DNA of 64,000 bases, from contig CBDCLG010000009.1 in the NCBI GenBank assembly GCA_965218625.1, positions 1 through 64,000 on the forward strand. The letters run 5' to 3'. Positions 8,201 through 18,876 of this stretch are shown here, piece by piece. The position numbers and the translations under genes are program-made. Numbering within the stretch: the stretch's first letter is position 1; every line of letters starts with the position of its first letter. Source of the stretch: Bin5 sp965218625 (GTDB taxonomy: Bacteria; Chloroflexota; Anaerolineae; Caldilineales; Caldilineaceae). Under the pieces are notes generated by a model. The model did no database searches. It saw nothing but the letters and a program-made list of their open reading frames with translations, and was not told where the DNA came from.

Positions 8201-9217
8201 ATGATTGTCGTAATGAAGCAGCACGCAGCGCCGGAAGAGGTGGAAGCGGTCGTCAAGCGCGTCGAGGAACTCGGCTATAAGGTGCATCTCAGCCGGGGTG
8301 AGGCGCGCACTATTGTCGGTATCATTGGCGCCGACGACTATCTGATCCAGCAGGACACGTTTGAGGTGCTGGATGGCGTGGAGAAGACGGTGCGCATCAT
8401 GCAGCCCTACAAGTATGCGAGCCGCGACTTCGTGCCATCATCAACGACGATTCCTGTCAACGGCATCACTGTCGGCGGCGAGAGGATCGTCGTGATGGCG
8501 GGGCCATGCAGCGTTGAGAGCCGCGAGCAGATTCTGGAGACTGCGCATGCGGTGAAGGAGGCAGGCGGCGCGGTGCTGCGCGGGGGCGCGTTCAAGCCGC
8601 GCAGCAGCCCGTACAGTTTCCAGGGTCTGGGTGAAGAGGGGCTCAAGTATCTGGCCGAGGCCCGCGAGCAGACGGGTCTGCCGGTGATCACGGAGGTGAT
8701 GAGCTCTGAGGACATCGAACTGGTGGGTGACTACACGGACATCTTCCAGATAGGCGCGCGCAACAACCAGAATTACCCGCTGCTGAAGGCGGTCGGCAAG
8801 ACGAGCAAACCGGTCTTTCTCAAGCGGGGGATCAGCGGCACGATCCAGGAGTTGCTGATGGGGGCCGAGTATATTCTGAGCAACGGCAACATGCAGGTGA
8901 TGGTGTGCGAGCGGGGGATCCGCACATACGAGACTGCCACGCGCAATACATTCGACATCAACGCGATTCCGGTGTTGAAGCAGTTGACGCATCTGCCTGT
9001 TGTCGCCGATCCCGCGCACGGAACCGGTCAGTGGGAGTACGTGAGCCCGATTGCGAAAGCTGCGGTGGCCGCCGGCGCCGATGCCCTGATGATCGAGGTG
9101 CATCCCAACCCGTCGAAGGCGTGGAGCGACGGCGCGCAGAGTCTTACCTTTCAGCGATTCGGCAACTTGATGAAGGAGCTGCGCACAGTTGCCGGCGCGG
9201 TCGGGCGCGAGATCTGA
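8201..9217 (+). CDS. aroF: DAHP synthase, type I-beta, copy 2
   Basis: A second, complete DAHP synthase of 338 residues directly follows the first, after a 103-base gap like the gap before copy 1. The two proteins are collinear and highly similar through the barrel (both have SPYSFQGLGEEGLKYLAEAR and the AGPCSVESR segment). The N-terminal regulatory domain differs more, with MIVVMKQHAAPEEVE here. Divergence concentrated there suggests the isoenzymes may answer to different end products. AGGAAAGGA lies upstream of the ATG. Confidence 0.93.
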   Translation: MIVVMKQHAAPEEVEAVVKRVEELGYKVHLSRGEARTIVGIIGADDYLIQQDTFEVLDGVEKTVRIMQPYKYASRDFVPSSTTIPVNGITVGGERIVVMAGPCSVESREQILETAHAVKEAGGAVLRGGAFKPRSSPYSFQGLGEEGLKYLAEAREQTGLPVITEVMSSEDIELVGDYTDIFQIGARNNQNYPLLKAVGKTSKPVFLKRGISGTIQELLMGAEYILSNGNMQVMVCERGIRTYETATRNTFDINAIPVLKQLTHLPVVADPAHGTGQWEYVSPIAKAAVAAGADALMIEVHPNPSKAWSDGAQSLTFQRFGNLMKELRTVAGAVGREI

Positions 9218-9293
9218 GGGAGCGTTTTCCGTTTTCGGTTTTTCGCGGCCCAATTGCAGTGGCTGCGGAGTCTCGTAAACTCAGAAACGGATT

Positions 9294-10193
9294 ATGAAAT
9301 CTCTGTCTGATTGCAGTGTCACCGTGATTGGGCTTGGCCTGATGGGGGCGAGCCTGTGCATGGACCTGAAGCGGCGAAACCTCTGCCGCGAGGTGCGGGG
9401 CGTCACCCGCAGCATCGGCACTATACTGCGCTCCTTCGAGGAGAACGCGGTCGACCTGGCGACGACCGACCTTGGTTCCGGCGTCGCGGGTGCAGATATC
9501 GTGATACTCTCGACGCCGGTTCGGGCGGTCGTGGCGATACTTGAACGGCTTGGCCCGATCCTGTGGCCGGGAACCGTTGTCATGGATATGGGCAGCACCA
9601 AGGCCGAGATTTGCGCGGCGATGGAGAGCCTGCCGCCGAGGATACAGCCGATCGGCGGTCATCCGATGACGGGCAAGGAGACGGCGGGTTACGCGTCAGC
9701 CGAGAGCGGTCTGTACGAGCAGGCGCCGTGGGTGCTTACGCCGCTTGCGCGCACGAGGCCGGAGACGGTCTCACTTGCGACCGAGCTGGTCAGGGCGATC
9801 GGGGCCTTTCCGATTGTGCTTGAGCCGGTCCGCCATGACCGGCTGGTGGCCGCCATCAGTCATCTGCCGTACATGCTTGCGAGCGCGCTGGTGCATACGG
9901 TGGCTGACGGCGCGGCGACCGACAGCGCCGTCTGGGAACTGGCGGCGGGCGGGTTCCGCGATACCAGCCGCGTGGCGGCCAGCGATACGCAGATGTTTCT
10001 CGATATTCTGATGACCAATCGGGGGGCGGTCCTGGCGCAGCTGGACGCGTTGGGCGGGCATCTGAATGAATTGCGGACGATGCTGGCGGAGGGAGATGAA
10101 GAGTCGTTACGCCAAAAGCTGGACTGCTCGCAGTCGGTGCGAGCAGCCTGGCAAGAGAAGAAGGGGTTGCAGGCAGCGCAGGCGGGCGACTGA
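9294..10193 (+). CDS. tyrA: Prephenate dehydrogenase
   Basis: Oxidatively decarboxylates prephenate to 4-hydroxyphenylpyruvate for tyrosine. The 299-residue protein has an N-terminal nucleotide-binding fold (VIGLGLMGASL) and the family motif GGHPMTGKETAGY, followed by the helical dimerisation domain with HDRLVAAISHLPYMLA. No ACT or mutase domain is fused. A 7-base inverted repeat at 10212-10238 lies just after the stop. Confidence 0.92.
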   Translation: MKSLSDCSVTVIGLGLMGASLCMDLKRRNLCREVRGVTRSIGTILRSFEENAVDLATTDLGSGVAGADIVILSTPVRAVVAILERLGPILWPGTVVMDMGSTKAEICAAMESLPPRIQPIGGHPMTGKETAGYASAESGLYEQAPWVLTPLARTRPETVSLATELVRAIGAFPIVLEPVRHDRLVAAISHLPYMLASALVHTVADGAATDSAVWELAAGGFRDTSRVAASDTQMFLDILMTNRGAVLAQLDALGGHLNELRTMLAEGDEESLRQKLDCSQSVRAAWQEKKGLQAAQAGD

Positions 10194-10211
10194 GCGCGCA
10201 GCATTCGGAGG

Positions 10212-10238
10212 CGCCAGGCGACGGTCGTGTTCCTGGCG
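10212..10238 (+). other. Inverted repeat after tyrA
   Basis: CGCCAGG and CCTGGCG are separated by 13 bases in the tyrA-aroA gap. No T tract follows, so it is not a convincing terminator; it could be a processing hairpin or chance. Confidence 0.25.
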
Positions 10239-10310
10239 TTGCCGCGGGGAGGGTTCCGGCGCGATCGCAGTCCTGTCCAACGATACCAAATTCACCTAAT
10301 TCATTATCTT

Positions 10311-11642
10311 ATGGCAGACATTCTCAAGATCAGGAATAGCGGCCCGCTGGTTGGCCGTTGCACCGTTCCGGGCGACAAGTCGATCAGCCATCGAGCGGTG
10401 ATCTTCAGCTCGCTGGCAGAGGGGCGTTCCTACATTCGCAACTTTCTGGACGGGCACGATTGCCGTGCGACGATGAACATCATGCGGGCAATGGGCGTGG
10501 TCATTGACGAGATAAGCCCAACCCAATTGGAGATTCAGGGCGCCGGCATCAACGGTCTTCTGGAGCCGGAGGGCGTGTTGGATTGCGACAACAGCGGCAC
10601 GACGATGCGCTTGCTGGCGGGGCTGCTCTCCGGGCAGGAGTTTGTGAGTGTTCTCAGCGGAACGGCCCAGATCCGCGGCCGCCCGATGGCGCGTATCGTT
10701 GAACCGCTGCGTTCGATGGGCGCGCAGGTCCATGGGCGGCAGGGCGGCAGGTATGCGCCTTTGACAATGGTACCCAGCCGCCTGAAAGCGATTGAATACG
10801 AGATGCCGATCGCCAGCGCGCAGGTGAAGAGCTGCCTTCTGCTGGCAGGACTGTTCGCGCATGGACTGACCGTCGTCCACCAGCCGGGGCCGGCCCGCGA
10901 TCACACCGAGCGAATGCTGATCTCGATGGGTGCGCCGATCTCTGCGCTCGGCAACACGACACACAGTGAGCGACCTCAGTCTCCGCTCAAACCGATGAGT
11001 CTGTTTGTTCCGGGCGATATCTCCTCGGCTGCCTTTCTGCTTGCGGCGGCTTCGGCGCTGCCCGGCAGCAACCTGACGATCCTGGACGTTGGCATCAATG
11101 CCACGCGCACGGGCATCGTGGACGCGCTGTCGGAGATGGGCGCAAGCATTCGGCGCCGAGAGCGGCCGCACCAGGGGGGAGAGCCGGTTGCGGACCTGAT
11201 TGTCAGCGGCGGCGGACTGCATGGGCTGGAGTTCGGCGGCGGCCAGATCGTCACGATGATCGACGAGCTGCCGGTCCTGGCGGTAGCCGCTACACAGGCC
11301 GAGGGCCGCACGGTGGTACGGGATGCCCAGGAGCTGCGGGTAAAGGAGACCGACCGGATTGCCACGACCGTTTCCGAACTCAAGAAGCTGGGGGCACAGA
11401 TCCAGGAGACCCCTGACGGATTCATCGTTGACGGGCCGACGCCGCTGAGGGGCAACAGGGTGGACAGCCACGGCGATCACCGGTTGGCGATGGCGCTGGC
11501 GGTAGCCGGTCTCATTGCCGACGGCGAGACGACGATACGCAACGCGCAGGTTACGGCGGACAGCTTCCCTGGATTCGAGACGACGCTGCGCGCGCTCGAG
11601 GTGGAGGTGCAGGAGTTGGATCGGGCAAGCCAAAATGAGTGA
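10311..11642 (+). CDS. aroA: 3-phosphoshikimate 1-carboxyvinyltransferase (EPSP synthase)
   Basis: Transfers the enolpyruvyl group of PEP to shikimate 3-phosphate, the sixth shikimate step. The 443-residue protein has VPGDKSISHRAVI near the N-terminus, CDNSGTTMRLLAGLL, the GRPMARIVEPL segment and the C-terminal DHRLAMALAVAG motif, so all active-site segments are present. ATG 10311 matches the family start. There is no Shine-Dalgarno in the AT-rich bases before it, unlike its neighbours, which suggests weak or unusual initiation. Its last eight bases overlap the aroE start. Confidence 0.94.
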   Translation: MADILKIRNSGPLVGRCTVPGDKSISHRAVIFSSLAEGRSYIRNFLDGHDCRATMNIMRAMGVVIDEISPTQLEIQGAGINGLLEPEGVLDCDNSGTTMRLLAGLLSGQEFVSVLSGTAQIRGRPMARIVEPLRSMGAQVHGRQGGRYAPLTMVPSRLKAIEYEMPIASAQVKSCLLLAGLFAHGLTVVHQPGPARDHTERMLISMGAPISALGNTTHSERPQSPLKPMSLFVPGDISSAAFLLAAASALPGSNLTILDVGINATRTGIVDALSEMGASIRRRERPHQGGEPVADLIVSGGGLHGLEFGGGQIVTMIDELPVLAVAATQAEGRTVVRDAQELRVKETDRIATTVSELKKLGAQIQETPDGFIVDGPTPLRGNRVDSHGDHRLAMALAVAGLIADGETTIRNAQVTADSFPGFETTLRALEVEVQELDRASQNE

Positions 11643-12546
11643 ACAGCAGCAAGATATTGTCGATTCGGACCCGTTTCCGATCGACATCAACGCCACGACC
11701 ACGCTTGTCGGCCTGTTCGGCTGGCCGGTAACCCATTCGATCAGTCCGCAGATGCACAACGCCGCGTTTGTGGCGCGTCAGATGAACTGGCGGTACGTGG
11801 CGTTTGGTGTAGCGCCCGAGCGAGTGGGGGAGGCTGTTGCGGCCCTGCCGGCCCTGGGTCTGCGGGGTGTCAATGTAACGGTGCCGCATAAGCAGGCGGT
11901 GATGCAACATTTGCAGCACTGGACCGCCGCGGCCGAGGCGATAGGCGCGGTCAACACGATCATCGTTGGCGAGGATGGGCAGCTTACCGGCGACAATACG
12001 GACTCGGCCGGATTCATCGCCGACCTGCGTGCGCACGGGGTCGATCCCGGTGGAAAACGCGCGTTGATCATTGGGGCCGGCGGTTCAGCCAGGGCCGTCG
12101 TTTACGGCCTGGCCGAGGCAGGCGTCCAAAGTGTGAGGATTCTCAATCGCACTGTGGCCAAGGGGGTCGAGCTGGCGGGGACGATGCAGAGCTATTTCCC
12201 CGAAATTCCGATCGACGGAGGGACGTTCCCCGACGGGGTGGCCGCCGGGGCAGACGGCGCCGATCTGATCGTCAACTGCACTTCGCTAGGCATGGACCCG
12301 CACATCGAGGGGCTTCCGTGGGAGGAGGATGTCGAGTTTCGCGAGGATCAGATCGTCTATGACCTGGTTTACATTCCGGCAATGACGCGTCTGCTGCAGC
12401 TGGCTTCGACCGATGGGGCCAAGGCGATCGGCGGCCAGGGAATGCTCGTTTACCAGGGCGCGATTGCGTGGGAGAAGTGGACCGGCGAAGAGGCGCCCGT
12501 TGGGATTATGCAGCGGGCGATCAACATCATTTTTGAGCGCAGATGA
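11635..12546 (+). CDS. aroE: Shikimate dehydrogenase
   Basis: Reduces 3-dehydroshikimate to shikimate with NADPH. The 303-residue protein shows the substrate-domain motifs GWPVTHSISPQMHNAAF and NVTVPHK (catalytic Lys), GDNTDSAGF (catalytic Asp), and the nucleotide-binding GAGGSARAVV; GGQGMLVYQGA near the C-terminus is also typical. Its ATG lies inside the aroA end, an 8-base overlap that implies translational coupling. A longer upstream open frame exists but lies inside aroA and is not used. Confidence 0.94.
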   Translation: MSEQQQDIVDSDPFPIDINATTTLVGLFGWPVTHSISPQMHNAAFVARQMNWRYVAFGVAPERVGEAVAALPALGLRGVNVTVPHKQAVMQHLQHWTAAAEAIGAVNTIIVGEDGQLTGDNTDSAGFIADLRAHGVDPGGKRALIIGAGGSARAVVYGLAEAGVQSVRILNRTVAKGVELAGTMQSYFPEIPIDGGTFPDGVAAGADGADLIVNCTSLGMDPHIEGLPWEEDVEFREDQIVYDLVYIPAMTRLLQLASTDGAKAIGGQGMLVYQGAIAWEKWTGEEAPVGIMQRAINIIFERR

Positions 12547-12589
12547 CGGGGCGCAGCCCGTCGGTCGCCATACGCACAGTGAGGAACCG

Positions 12590-13840
<1,251 letters not shown>

Positions 13841-13866
13841 CGCCGTGTTTGGGCGCGAGGTGAGAG

Positions 13867-14676
13867 ATGAGCGGAGTCAAACGCATTGAGCGGCTTTTTG
13901 GAGAGCTGAAGCGGTTAGGCAGGGCAGCGTTCATGCCCTATCATGCGATGGGTTATCCGACGCGGCAGCAGTCTCTTGACGTCGTCGCGGCACTGGCAGA
14001 GGCCGGGGCGGACCTGTTTGAGATAGGGATTCCGCACAGCGACCCGCTGGCGGACGGTCCTACGATCCAGACGGCGACCTATGCGGCGCTGATGGGAGGG
14101 ACGACGGTGGCCGATTGTTTGCAGATGATGCGGGAGCTGCGCGCGCGCGGGGTTGAGCAACCGTTCTGTGCGATGAGCTATTACAATCCCATTCTGGCGT
14201 TCGGCGAAGAGCGGTTTGCGCAGGACGCGGCGGACGCGGGGGTCGACGGGTTGATTGTGCCCGATCTGCCGCCGGGCGAGTCGGAGCTGCTGGAGCCTGC
14301 CTGCCGGGCGGCGGGTCTGGCGACAATCTATATGCTGGCCCCGACCAGCACGGAGGAGCGGATCAAGGCGGTGGCGCGCCATGCGACCGGATTCATCTAT
14401 CTTGTGAGTGTAACCGGCATTACCGGCGCGCGTGACGAGTTGCCGCCGGGACTGCAGGGCTTTGTCGAGAGGGTGCGACGCCACACAGATCTGCCCCTCG
14501 CGGTCGGATTTGGTATCAGCACCGGTCCGCAGGCCGCGCGCGTGGCCGAGATCGCCGAGGGAGTAGTTGTGGGTTCGGCGCTGGTCAAGGCCGCCGGTTC
14601 AGCCGATTGGGTCAGCGAGGTGCGCACGCTGGCCGGGCAACTGGCGGATGGCAGCCACGGGCTGGCGGTTGAGTGA
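13867..14676 (+). CDS. trpA: Tryptophan synthase alpha subunit
   Basis: Cleaves indole-3-glycerol phosphate to indole, channelled to TrpB. The 269-residue TIM barrel contains LFEIGIPHSDPLADGPTIQ with the catalytic Glu and Asp, YYNPILAFGEERF, and GFGISTGPQAARV at the phosphate site. It is the last gene of the plus-strand aromatic block. Its end faces the end of the pucR-type gene only 23 bases away, with no clear terminator between them. Confidence 0.96.
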   Translation: MSGVKRIERLFGELKRLGRAAFMPYHAMGYPTRQQSLDVVAALAEAGADLFEIGIPHSDPLADGPTIQTATYAALMGGTTVADCLQMMRELRARGVEQPFCAMSYYNPILAFGEERFAQDAADAGVDGLIVPDLPPGESELLEPACRAAGLATIYMLAPTSTEERIKAVARHATGFIYLVSVTGITGARDELPPGLQGFVERVRRHTDLPLAVGFGISTGPQAARVAEIAEGVVVGSALVKAAGSADWVSEVRTLAGQLADGSHGLAVE

Positions 14677-14699
14677 CAGGCGGGCGGCCGCGGCCGGTC

Positions 14700-16355
14700 C
14701 TATTGAACGCGATTGTGCATGACGGGGCGCAGCTTGAGGCCGAGCTGGAGTGAAAACCGGGCGTCGGCGTCGTTGAAGTCGAGCCGTGTGATGCCGGAGA
14801 TTCGCTGCAGGCGATAGGTGAGCGTGTTGCGGTGGATGTGCAAGGCGGTCGCGGTCTGGCTGAGGTTGCCGTGGCAGGCGAAGAAGGCTTCGAGCGTCTC
14901 GACCAGCTCGGCGTTGTGGTTCTGGTCATGTGAGATCAGCGGTTCTACTGTTTTGCGATAAAAGCGGGCAGCTTCGCCGCTTCCTCCCAGCCCGGTCAAC
15001 AGCTGATAGAGTCCCAGGTCCCCGAAGTAGGTCACCGGCGAGGCTTGCCAGGAGTTTCCCATGCGCCAGCTTTCGCGCGCCTGGTCCAGGCTGCGCAGCC
15101 AGTCGCGCACCGAGGCGGCAGGACGCCCGATACCGATCACGAGCTTGGCCCTGCTGAACAGTGAGGTAAAGTGCTCAACCAGATGGTTGGCGGTTGCTTT
15201 GAACTCGCGCCCGCTCCCAGTGTTGTCTGACGGCCAGAAGAGCAGTGCGGCCTCGGGGCGAACAGAGATAAGTACCGGCTCTTGCTGGCCCTCCAGATAG
15301 TTGCGCAGGGCGTTGGGCCAGTCCTGGATGCCGTCTGCCTGGACCAGCCAGGCCGAGTGCGGCCGGGTCAGGTCGAATCCGAGCGTCAGGCCGCGCTGAA
15401 TCCAGGCCTCTTCGTCGGCGATTTCGGTGGCGAGCAGCTCATCGAGAAAGACGGCCCGCATTTTTTCCTCGACCGCGCCGACTGCTTGTTCCCGGCTCCA
15501 GGCCAGCGCGGCCGCGCCGGCGCCCTGGAGCACGGCCAGCCGCTCAACGGTCGAGACATCCTGACGCGGACCGCCGTTTGAGCGCAGCAAGAGGCAGTAT
15601 CCCTCGATTCGTTCGGCCACAATGACCGGGCTGACCACGAGCTGGCGGAAGCGCTGGTTTCCTTCGACGTGGAGGATGCCGGTCAGCTCGTAGTTCTCGG
15701 ACAGTTCGGCGCCGAATTCGGCGGCCAGCCAGCTGCGCAGCGTGGTGCGGCTGGGCAGAGAGGCCAGTACGCGGCGCTTGTGCTGTTCGGTCAGGGCCTC
15801 GAGACCGGCGGAGGCGATCGGGATGCCTTCATCTTTGAGGAAGAGAACGGGCTGTTCGGAGAAGCGGGCCAGCAGGTCGGCCATCATCTCCAATCCGCCG
15901 CCGTCGAGCTCGATCTGGGTCAGTTCGCGTTGCAGGTCGGCCGCCTTGGCGGCGAGGTAGCCACCGCGGTCGACGATGAGACGGATAACGGTCCGTTCGA
16001 CCGACAGCAGCGGTTCGGAGTCGGCGAGGGCGATCAAGGGGATTTGGTTCTTTTTAGCGACGGCGACTGCGTCTTCGGGCACATCGCCCAGGACGCCGAC
16101 GGCAGCGATCTGGGCCTGGTGCAGGCTGTTGACGACGCGATCGAGGCGCATCTGGGGATCGATCTGGCGCAGGTCGTCGATATCGATGAGCGCCAGCTCT
16201 TCGCCTTCGAGGTTGGAGAAAGCGGGGGGACTGGGGCGCAGGCTGCAGGCCCAGCTTACCGGCCGGTCGAGCAGTTCCCCGCCGCAGAGGATGCGGGATC
16301 CTGCGGGCAGGGCCAGGCGGTAGATCTCTTCAAGGGTGGTCGCGTCGCGGTACAT
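14700..16355 (-). CDS. PucR-family transcriptional regulator
   Basis: A 551-residue regulator with an N-terminal PucR-like ligand-sensing domain (about 1-130), a central GGDEF-like/CdaR-type region, and a C-terminal PucR helix-turn-helix near residues 480-545 (HGNLSQTATALHIHRNTL, TYRLQRISGI). PucR proteins usually activate purine, amino-acid or sugar-acid catabolism in response to a small ligand. It converges with trpA and is not obviously divergent from a target operon. The plus-strand frames over it are antisense shadows. Confidence 0.88.
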   Translation of the reverse strand: MYRDATTLEEIYRLALPAGSRILCGGELLDRPVSWACSLRPSPPAFSNLEGEELALIDIDDLRQIDPQMRLDRVVNSLHQAQIAAVGVLGDVPEDAVAVAKKNQIPLIALADSEPLLSVERTVIRLIVDRGGYLAAKAADLQRELTQIELDGGGLEMMADLLARFSEQPVLFLKDEGIPIASAGLEALTEQHKRRVLASLPSRTTLRSWLAAEFGAELSENYELTGILHVEGNQRFRQLVVSPVIVAERIEGYCLLLRSNGGPRQDVSTVERLAVLQGAGAAALAWSREQAVGAVEEKMRAVFLDELLATEIADEEAWIQRGLTLGFDLTRPHSAWLVQADGIQDWPNALRNYLEGQQEPVLISVRPEAALLFWPSDNTGSGREFKATANHLVEHFTSLFSRAKLVIGIGRPAASVRDWLRSLDQARESWRMGNSWQASPVTYFGDLGLYQLLTGLGGSGEAARFYRKTVEPLISHDQNHNAELVETLEAFFACHGNLSQTATALHIHRNTLTYRLQRISGITRLDFNDADARFSLQLGLKLRPVMHNRVQ

Positions 16356-16439
16356 GATCCAAGCCAGCCTGGGCGTTCGGCGCTGCGCGCTGCTCGGCAG
16401 CGGGCGGTTGGGTCTGTGTCAACGGGTACAGAATTGAAT

Positions 16440-16465
16440 CAGCGGGCGCTGCAACCCGCCCGCTG
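16440..16465 (-). terminator. Hairpin, possible weak terminator
   Basis: A perfect 9-base stem (CAGCGGGCG/CGCCCGCTG) with an 8-base loop lies 58 bases after the stop of the minus-strand membrane protein at 16523. The bases that follow on the minus strand are only moderately T-rich, so termination is uncertain. Confidence 0.4.
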
Positions 16466-16522
16466 AACCGGTCGATTCGTTTCACTTGTGGCGCGGGGGC
16501 GCCCAGTGCTGAAATTCTTCGG

Positions 16523-17083
16523 TTATTTGCCCCAGGCGCTCAGTGCCCAGCCGACTGCAGCGCCCCATACGGCCCAAGCTGGTATAGCGATGACGGGCCA
16601 GCTTGAAGGATTTTGTCCGAGCATTAGACCAAAGATAAACAGCACGATTAGGCCAACTATGAGGCCGATGATGCTGGCAAGCAGCAATTTGCCAATCGAC
16701 TGATTCGGGCTCATAGCGCCAACTACAATCGGCCATACAATTGTCGAAAGCACGCCCGCGGCGACAACGACCAGTCCAAAAGCATCGCCTAGTGGCGATA
16801 TAGGGAGAATTAAGAGAACTATGAACCCTACTAGGAAGAGGATGTTGCCAATTAGACCAGCAATTGCTGGCCGCCAGTTAGTGCCGAGGGCGCCGCGGGC
16901 AAAATCGCAGCCGACGATGGGCGCGGCGCCGATCACTACACCCAATAGGGCCACTAGGAAGGGCACGCCCTTCAGCAGCGCCATGAGCAGCGCGACCACA
17001 GCCGCAGCCACGGCAGCGTAAAGGGGCGCTTTCCAGCGTTCGGTGTTTGTCTCAGCGACGGTTGCGGCAGTCAGAATTGTCAT
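16523..17083 (-). CDS. Small multi-pass membrane protein, unknown
   Basis: ATG 17083 behind GGGGAGG gives 186 residues with about five or six hydrophobic segments (for example AAVAAAVVALLMALL and LIVGLIVLFIFGLML) joined by very short loops. Two CDS-independent features stand out: a near absence of charged residues after residue 20, and glycine-rich helices typical of small integral membrane proteins. No conserved family was recognised. It is co-directional with the next two upstream genes. Confidence 0.6.
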   Translation of the reverse strand: MTILTAATVAETNTERWKAPLYAAVAAAVVALLMALLKGVPFLVALLGVVIGAAPIVGCDFARGALGTNWRPAIAGLIGNILFLVGFIVLLILPISPLGDAFGLVVVAAGVLSTIVWPIVVGAMSPNQSIGKLLLASIIGLIVGLIVLFIFGLMLGQNPSSWPVIAIPAWAVWGAAVGWALSAWGK

Positions 17084-17200
17084 CTTGGGACCTCCCCGTT
17101 CTGGTCGTATCTGCTGATTCTGTATGACGCCTCCACCGGAAGGGGGAGGGATGTTGATGATCGCGCCAACCGCCGAAAGCGGGGCCTGCGGAGGCACACG

Positions 17201-17668
17201 CTACTGCCCTCCGGGAAGCGATTCCCACTTCTCGGCGGACCAGCCGCTGACAATGAGATATAGCTGCGGCGTGTGGTCCCGGCACAGGACCAGGACGAGA
17301 TTATTCTCCTCGGTCGCCGCGATGTCATCCAGCCAAATTCCTTCGCTGACCAGTGATTGCATTATTTTACCAGCCCGCTGCCAGCCGCGCAAGGGTTCGC
17401 TTTCGGGATCTGGGAAAGCGCTGGCCCCGTAGAGCGTCAGGAGCAGGTTGTTTTCGAGATAGAGGTCGAGATCGAAGAGGGAACGCGTCTCCGGCTCCGG
17501 CCTTTCAGCTGCTTCGTCGGCGATCGATTCTTCCCAAAGCGCAAGGCCCACAACTTTTTCGCCGGCGACTGTCTCGACAAGGGCCGCGTACTGCTCCTCG
17601 TCCAGCTGGAGATGGAGAGAAGGCTGGGCCAAGCCGTTTTCGTTTGCCGAAGTTTCGCTCGTTTTCAT
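17201..17668 (-). CDS. Hypothetical acidic protein
   Basis: The 155-residue protein is acidic and appears soluble, with no signal peptide or membrane segment. Recognisable pieces are only general: LDEEQYAALVETVAGEKVV near the start and NNLVLVLCRDHTPQLYLIV near the end. It lies between a membrane protein and an M23 peptidase on the same strand, and codon use looks like its neighbours. No function is assigned. Confidence 0.5.
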   Translation of the reverse strand: MKTSETSANENGLAQPSLHLQLDEEQYAALVETVAGEKVVGLALWEESIADEAAERPEPETRSLFDLDLYLENNLLLTLYGASAFPDPESEPLRGWQRAGKIMQSLVSEGIWLDDIAATEENNLVLVLCRDHTPQLYLIVSGWSAEKWESLPGGQ

Positions 17669-17724
17669 CTGCGCCTTCGCATATGGGACGCGCTGGACAG
17701 TGGTTTCGCCCGGGCATCCACCGT

Positions 17725-18753
17725 TTATTCCCGTTCCGGTCCGATCACGATCATGCGGGTGGGGATCGTTACCGGCTCGTCGAAAAAGTGGCCGCCGGCT
17801 TCAAAGTGGCTGAACTGGACCGGAAGCCCCTGATCGATGAAGAGATTGGGGCCGTTCATGGCGTGGAAGTGGAGGTGGGGCCCCGGCGAGTTGCCGCTGT
17901 TGCCGACGCGTCCGAGCAAGGCGCCGCGCCGGACCATCTGGCCGTCGTTGACCTCTAAACTGGCCTGTTGCAGATGGGCGTAGTAGCTGAACTCGCCGTT
18001 GGCATGGCTGATGGCGACGGCGTTGCCCAGCAGGCGGCGCATGTCGCCGCGCATCATGGCCTGGTCGGGGATGGCGCCGGGCGCCATGTCGGGCATATCG
18101 AAACAGAGGTATGCCACTTTGCCGCCGGCTGCGGCGTAGACCGGCTGATTCCAGCTGAAGTGGTCGGAGAGCGCGCGCCCGTCGCCCTGATGTGAGCGGC
18201 CTTCAGGGCCCAGCTTGACGAAATCGAGGGCGAAGGGCTGGCTGTAGACCTCTGTCTTGTGGAAGTCGCTCCAGTCGCCGGCCTGTACGGTCCACCATGC
18301 GCCCGCGAGCGGAAAGTAGAGGTCGGTCTGCTGTTCGTGATAGGCGACGGGCGTCTGGCAGTGGGCCTGCAGGCTCTCGCCGTTTTCGCCGGCATCGGGC
18401 GTGCCTGGCCCCCGGGCGACAGCGGTAATCTCCACGTGCGAGAGGCGTTCATGCGCGTGAAGGAGGAACTGGAGGCTGCGGACGGCGAGGCCGGTGTTGG
18501 CCGCGATGGTCAGATCGGCCTCGCCGGTGCGGTCTCGGACGACGCGGGCGGACCAGCGTTGCTCGAAGAGCAGTTGATGGCCGCGATAGCCCTGGAAGAC
18601 GAGTCCCTGCAGCTTGGCATCGCCGTCGTAAGCGGTGATGCCGAGGTCGAAAGCGATTTCCTGAACCGGCCCGATGTTGGGGAACGGCAGCCGGTCGTAA
18701 AGGCCCGCCACAACTGTCTGCGGGCGCGTCTCCAGCGAGAGTCTGGTCGGCAA
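17725..18753 (-). CDS. M23-family metallopeptidase (LytM-like)
   Basis: The C-terminal half of this 342-residue protein is a zinc peptidase domain of the M23/LytM type, which normally cuts peptidoglycan cross-links. SYYAHL and HLHFH (about residues 293-297) supply the zinc-binding and catalytic histidines. The first 170 residues form an uncharacterised beta-rich domain. No signal peptide is visible, which is odd for a wall hydrolase, so secretion would need another route or the role is cytoplasmic. The N-terminus is set by the ATG at 18753. Confidence 0.82.
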   Translation of the reverse strand: MPTRLSLETRPQTVVAGLYDRLPFPNIGPVQEIAFDLGITAYDGDAKLQGLVFQGYRGHQLLFEQRWSARVVRDRTGEADLTIAANTGLAVRSLQFLLHAHERLSHVEITAVARGPGTPDAGENGESLQAHCQTPVAYHEQQTDLYFPLAGAWWTVQAGDWSDFHKTEVYSQPFALDFVKLGPEGRSHQGDGRALSDHFSWNQPVYAAAGGKVAYLCFDMPDMAPGAIPDQAMMRGDMRRLLGNAVAISHANGEFSYYAHLQQASLEVNDGQMVRRGALLGRVGNSGNSPGPHLHFHAMNGPNLFIDQGLPVQFSHFEAGGHFFDEPVTIPTRMIVIGPERE

Positions 18754-18876
18754 GGGCGGTCCTATCCTGTCGTCATGGCGTTACGGCGCGGCTTTGCTGC
18801 GCAATGGTTTCTCACCTGGTTTCTCGCTTGGTTTCTCACCTGGCTTCCATTTCCGTTGGGGTTTTTAACCCCGAGG

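Noticed and set aside
10296..11759. Open frame of 487 codons on the minus strand
   Set aside because: Antisense to aroA and aroE.
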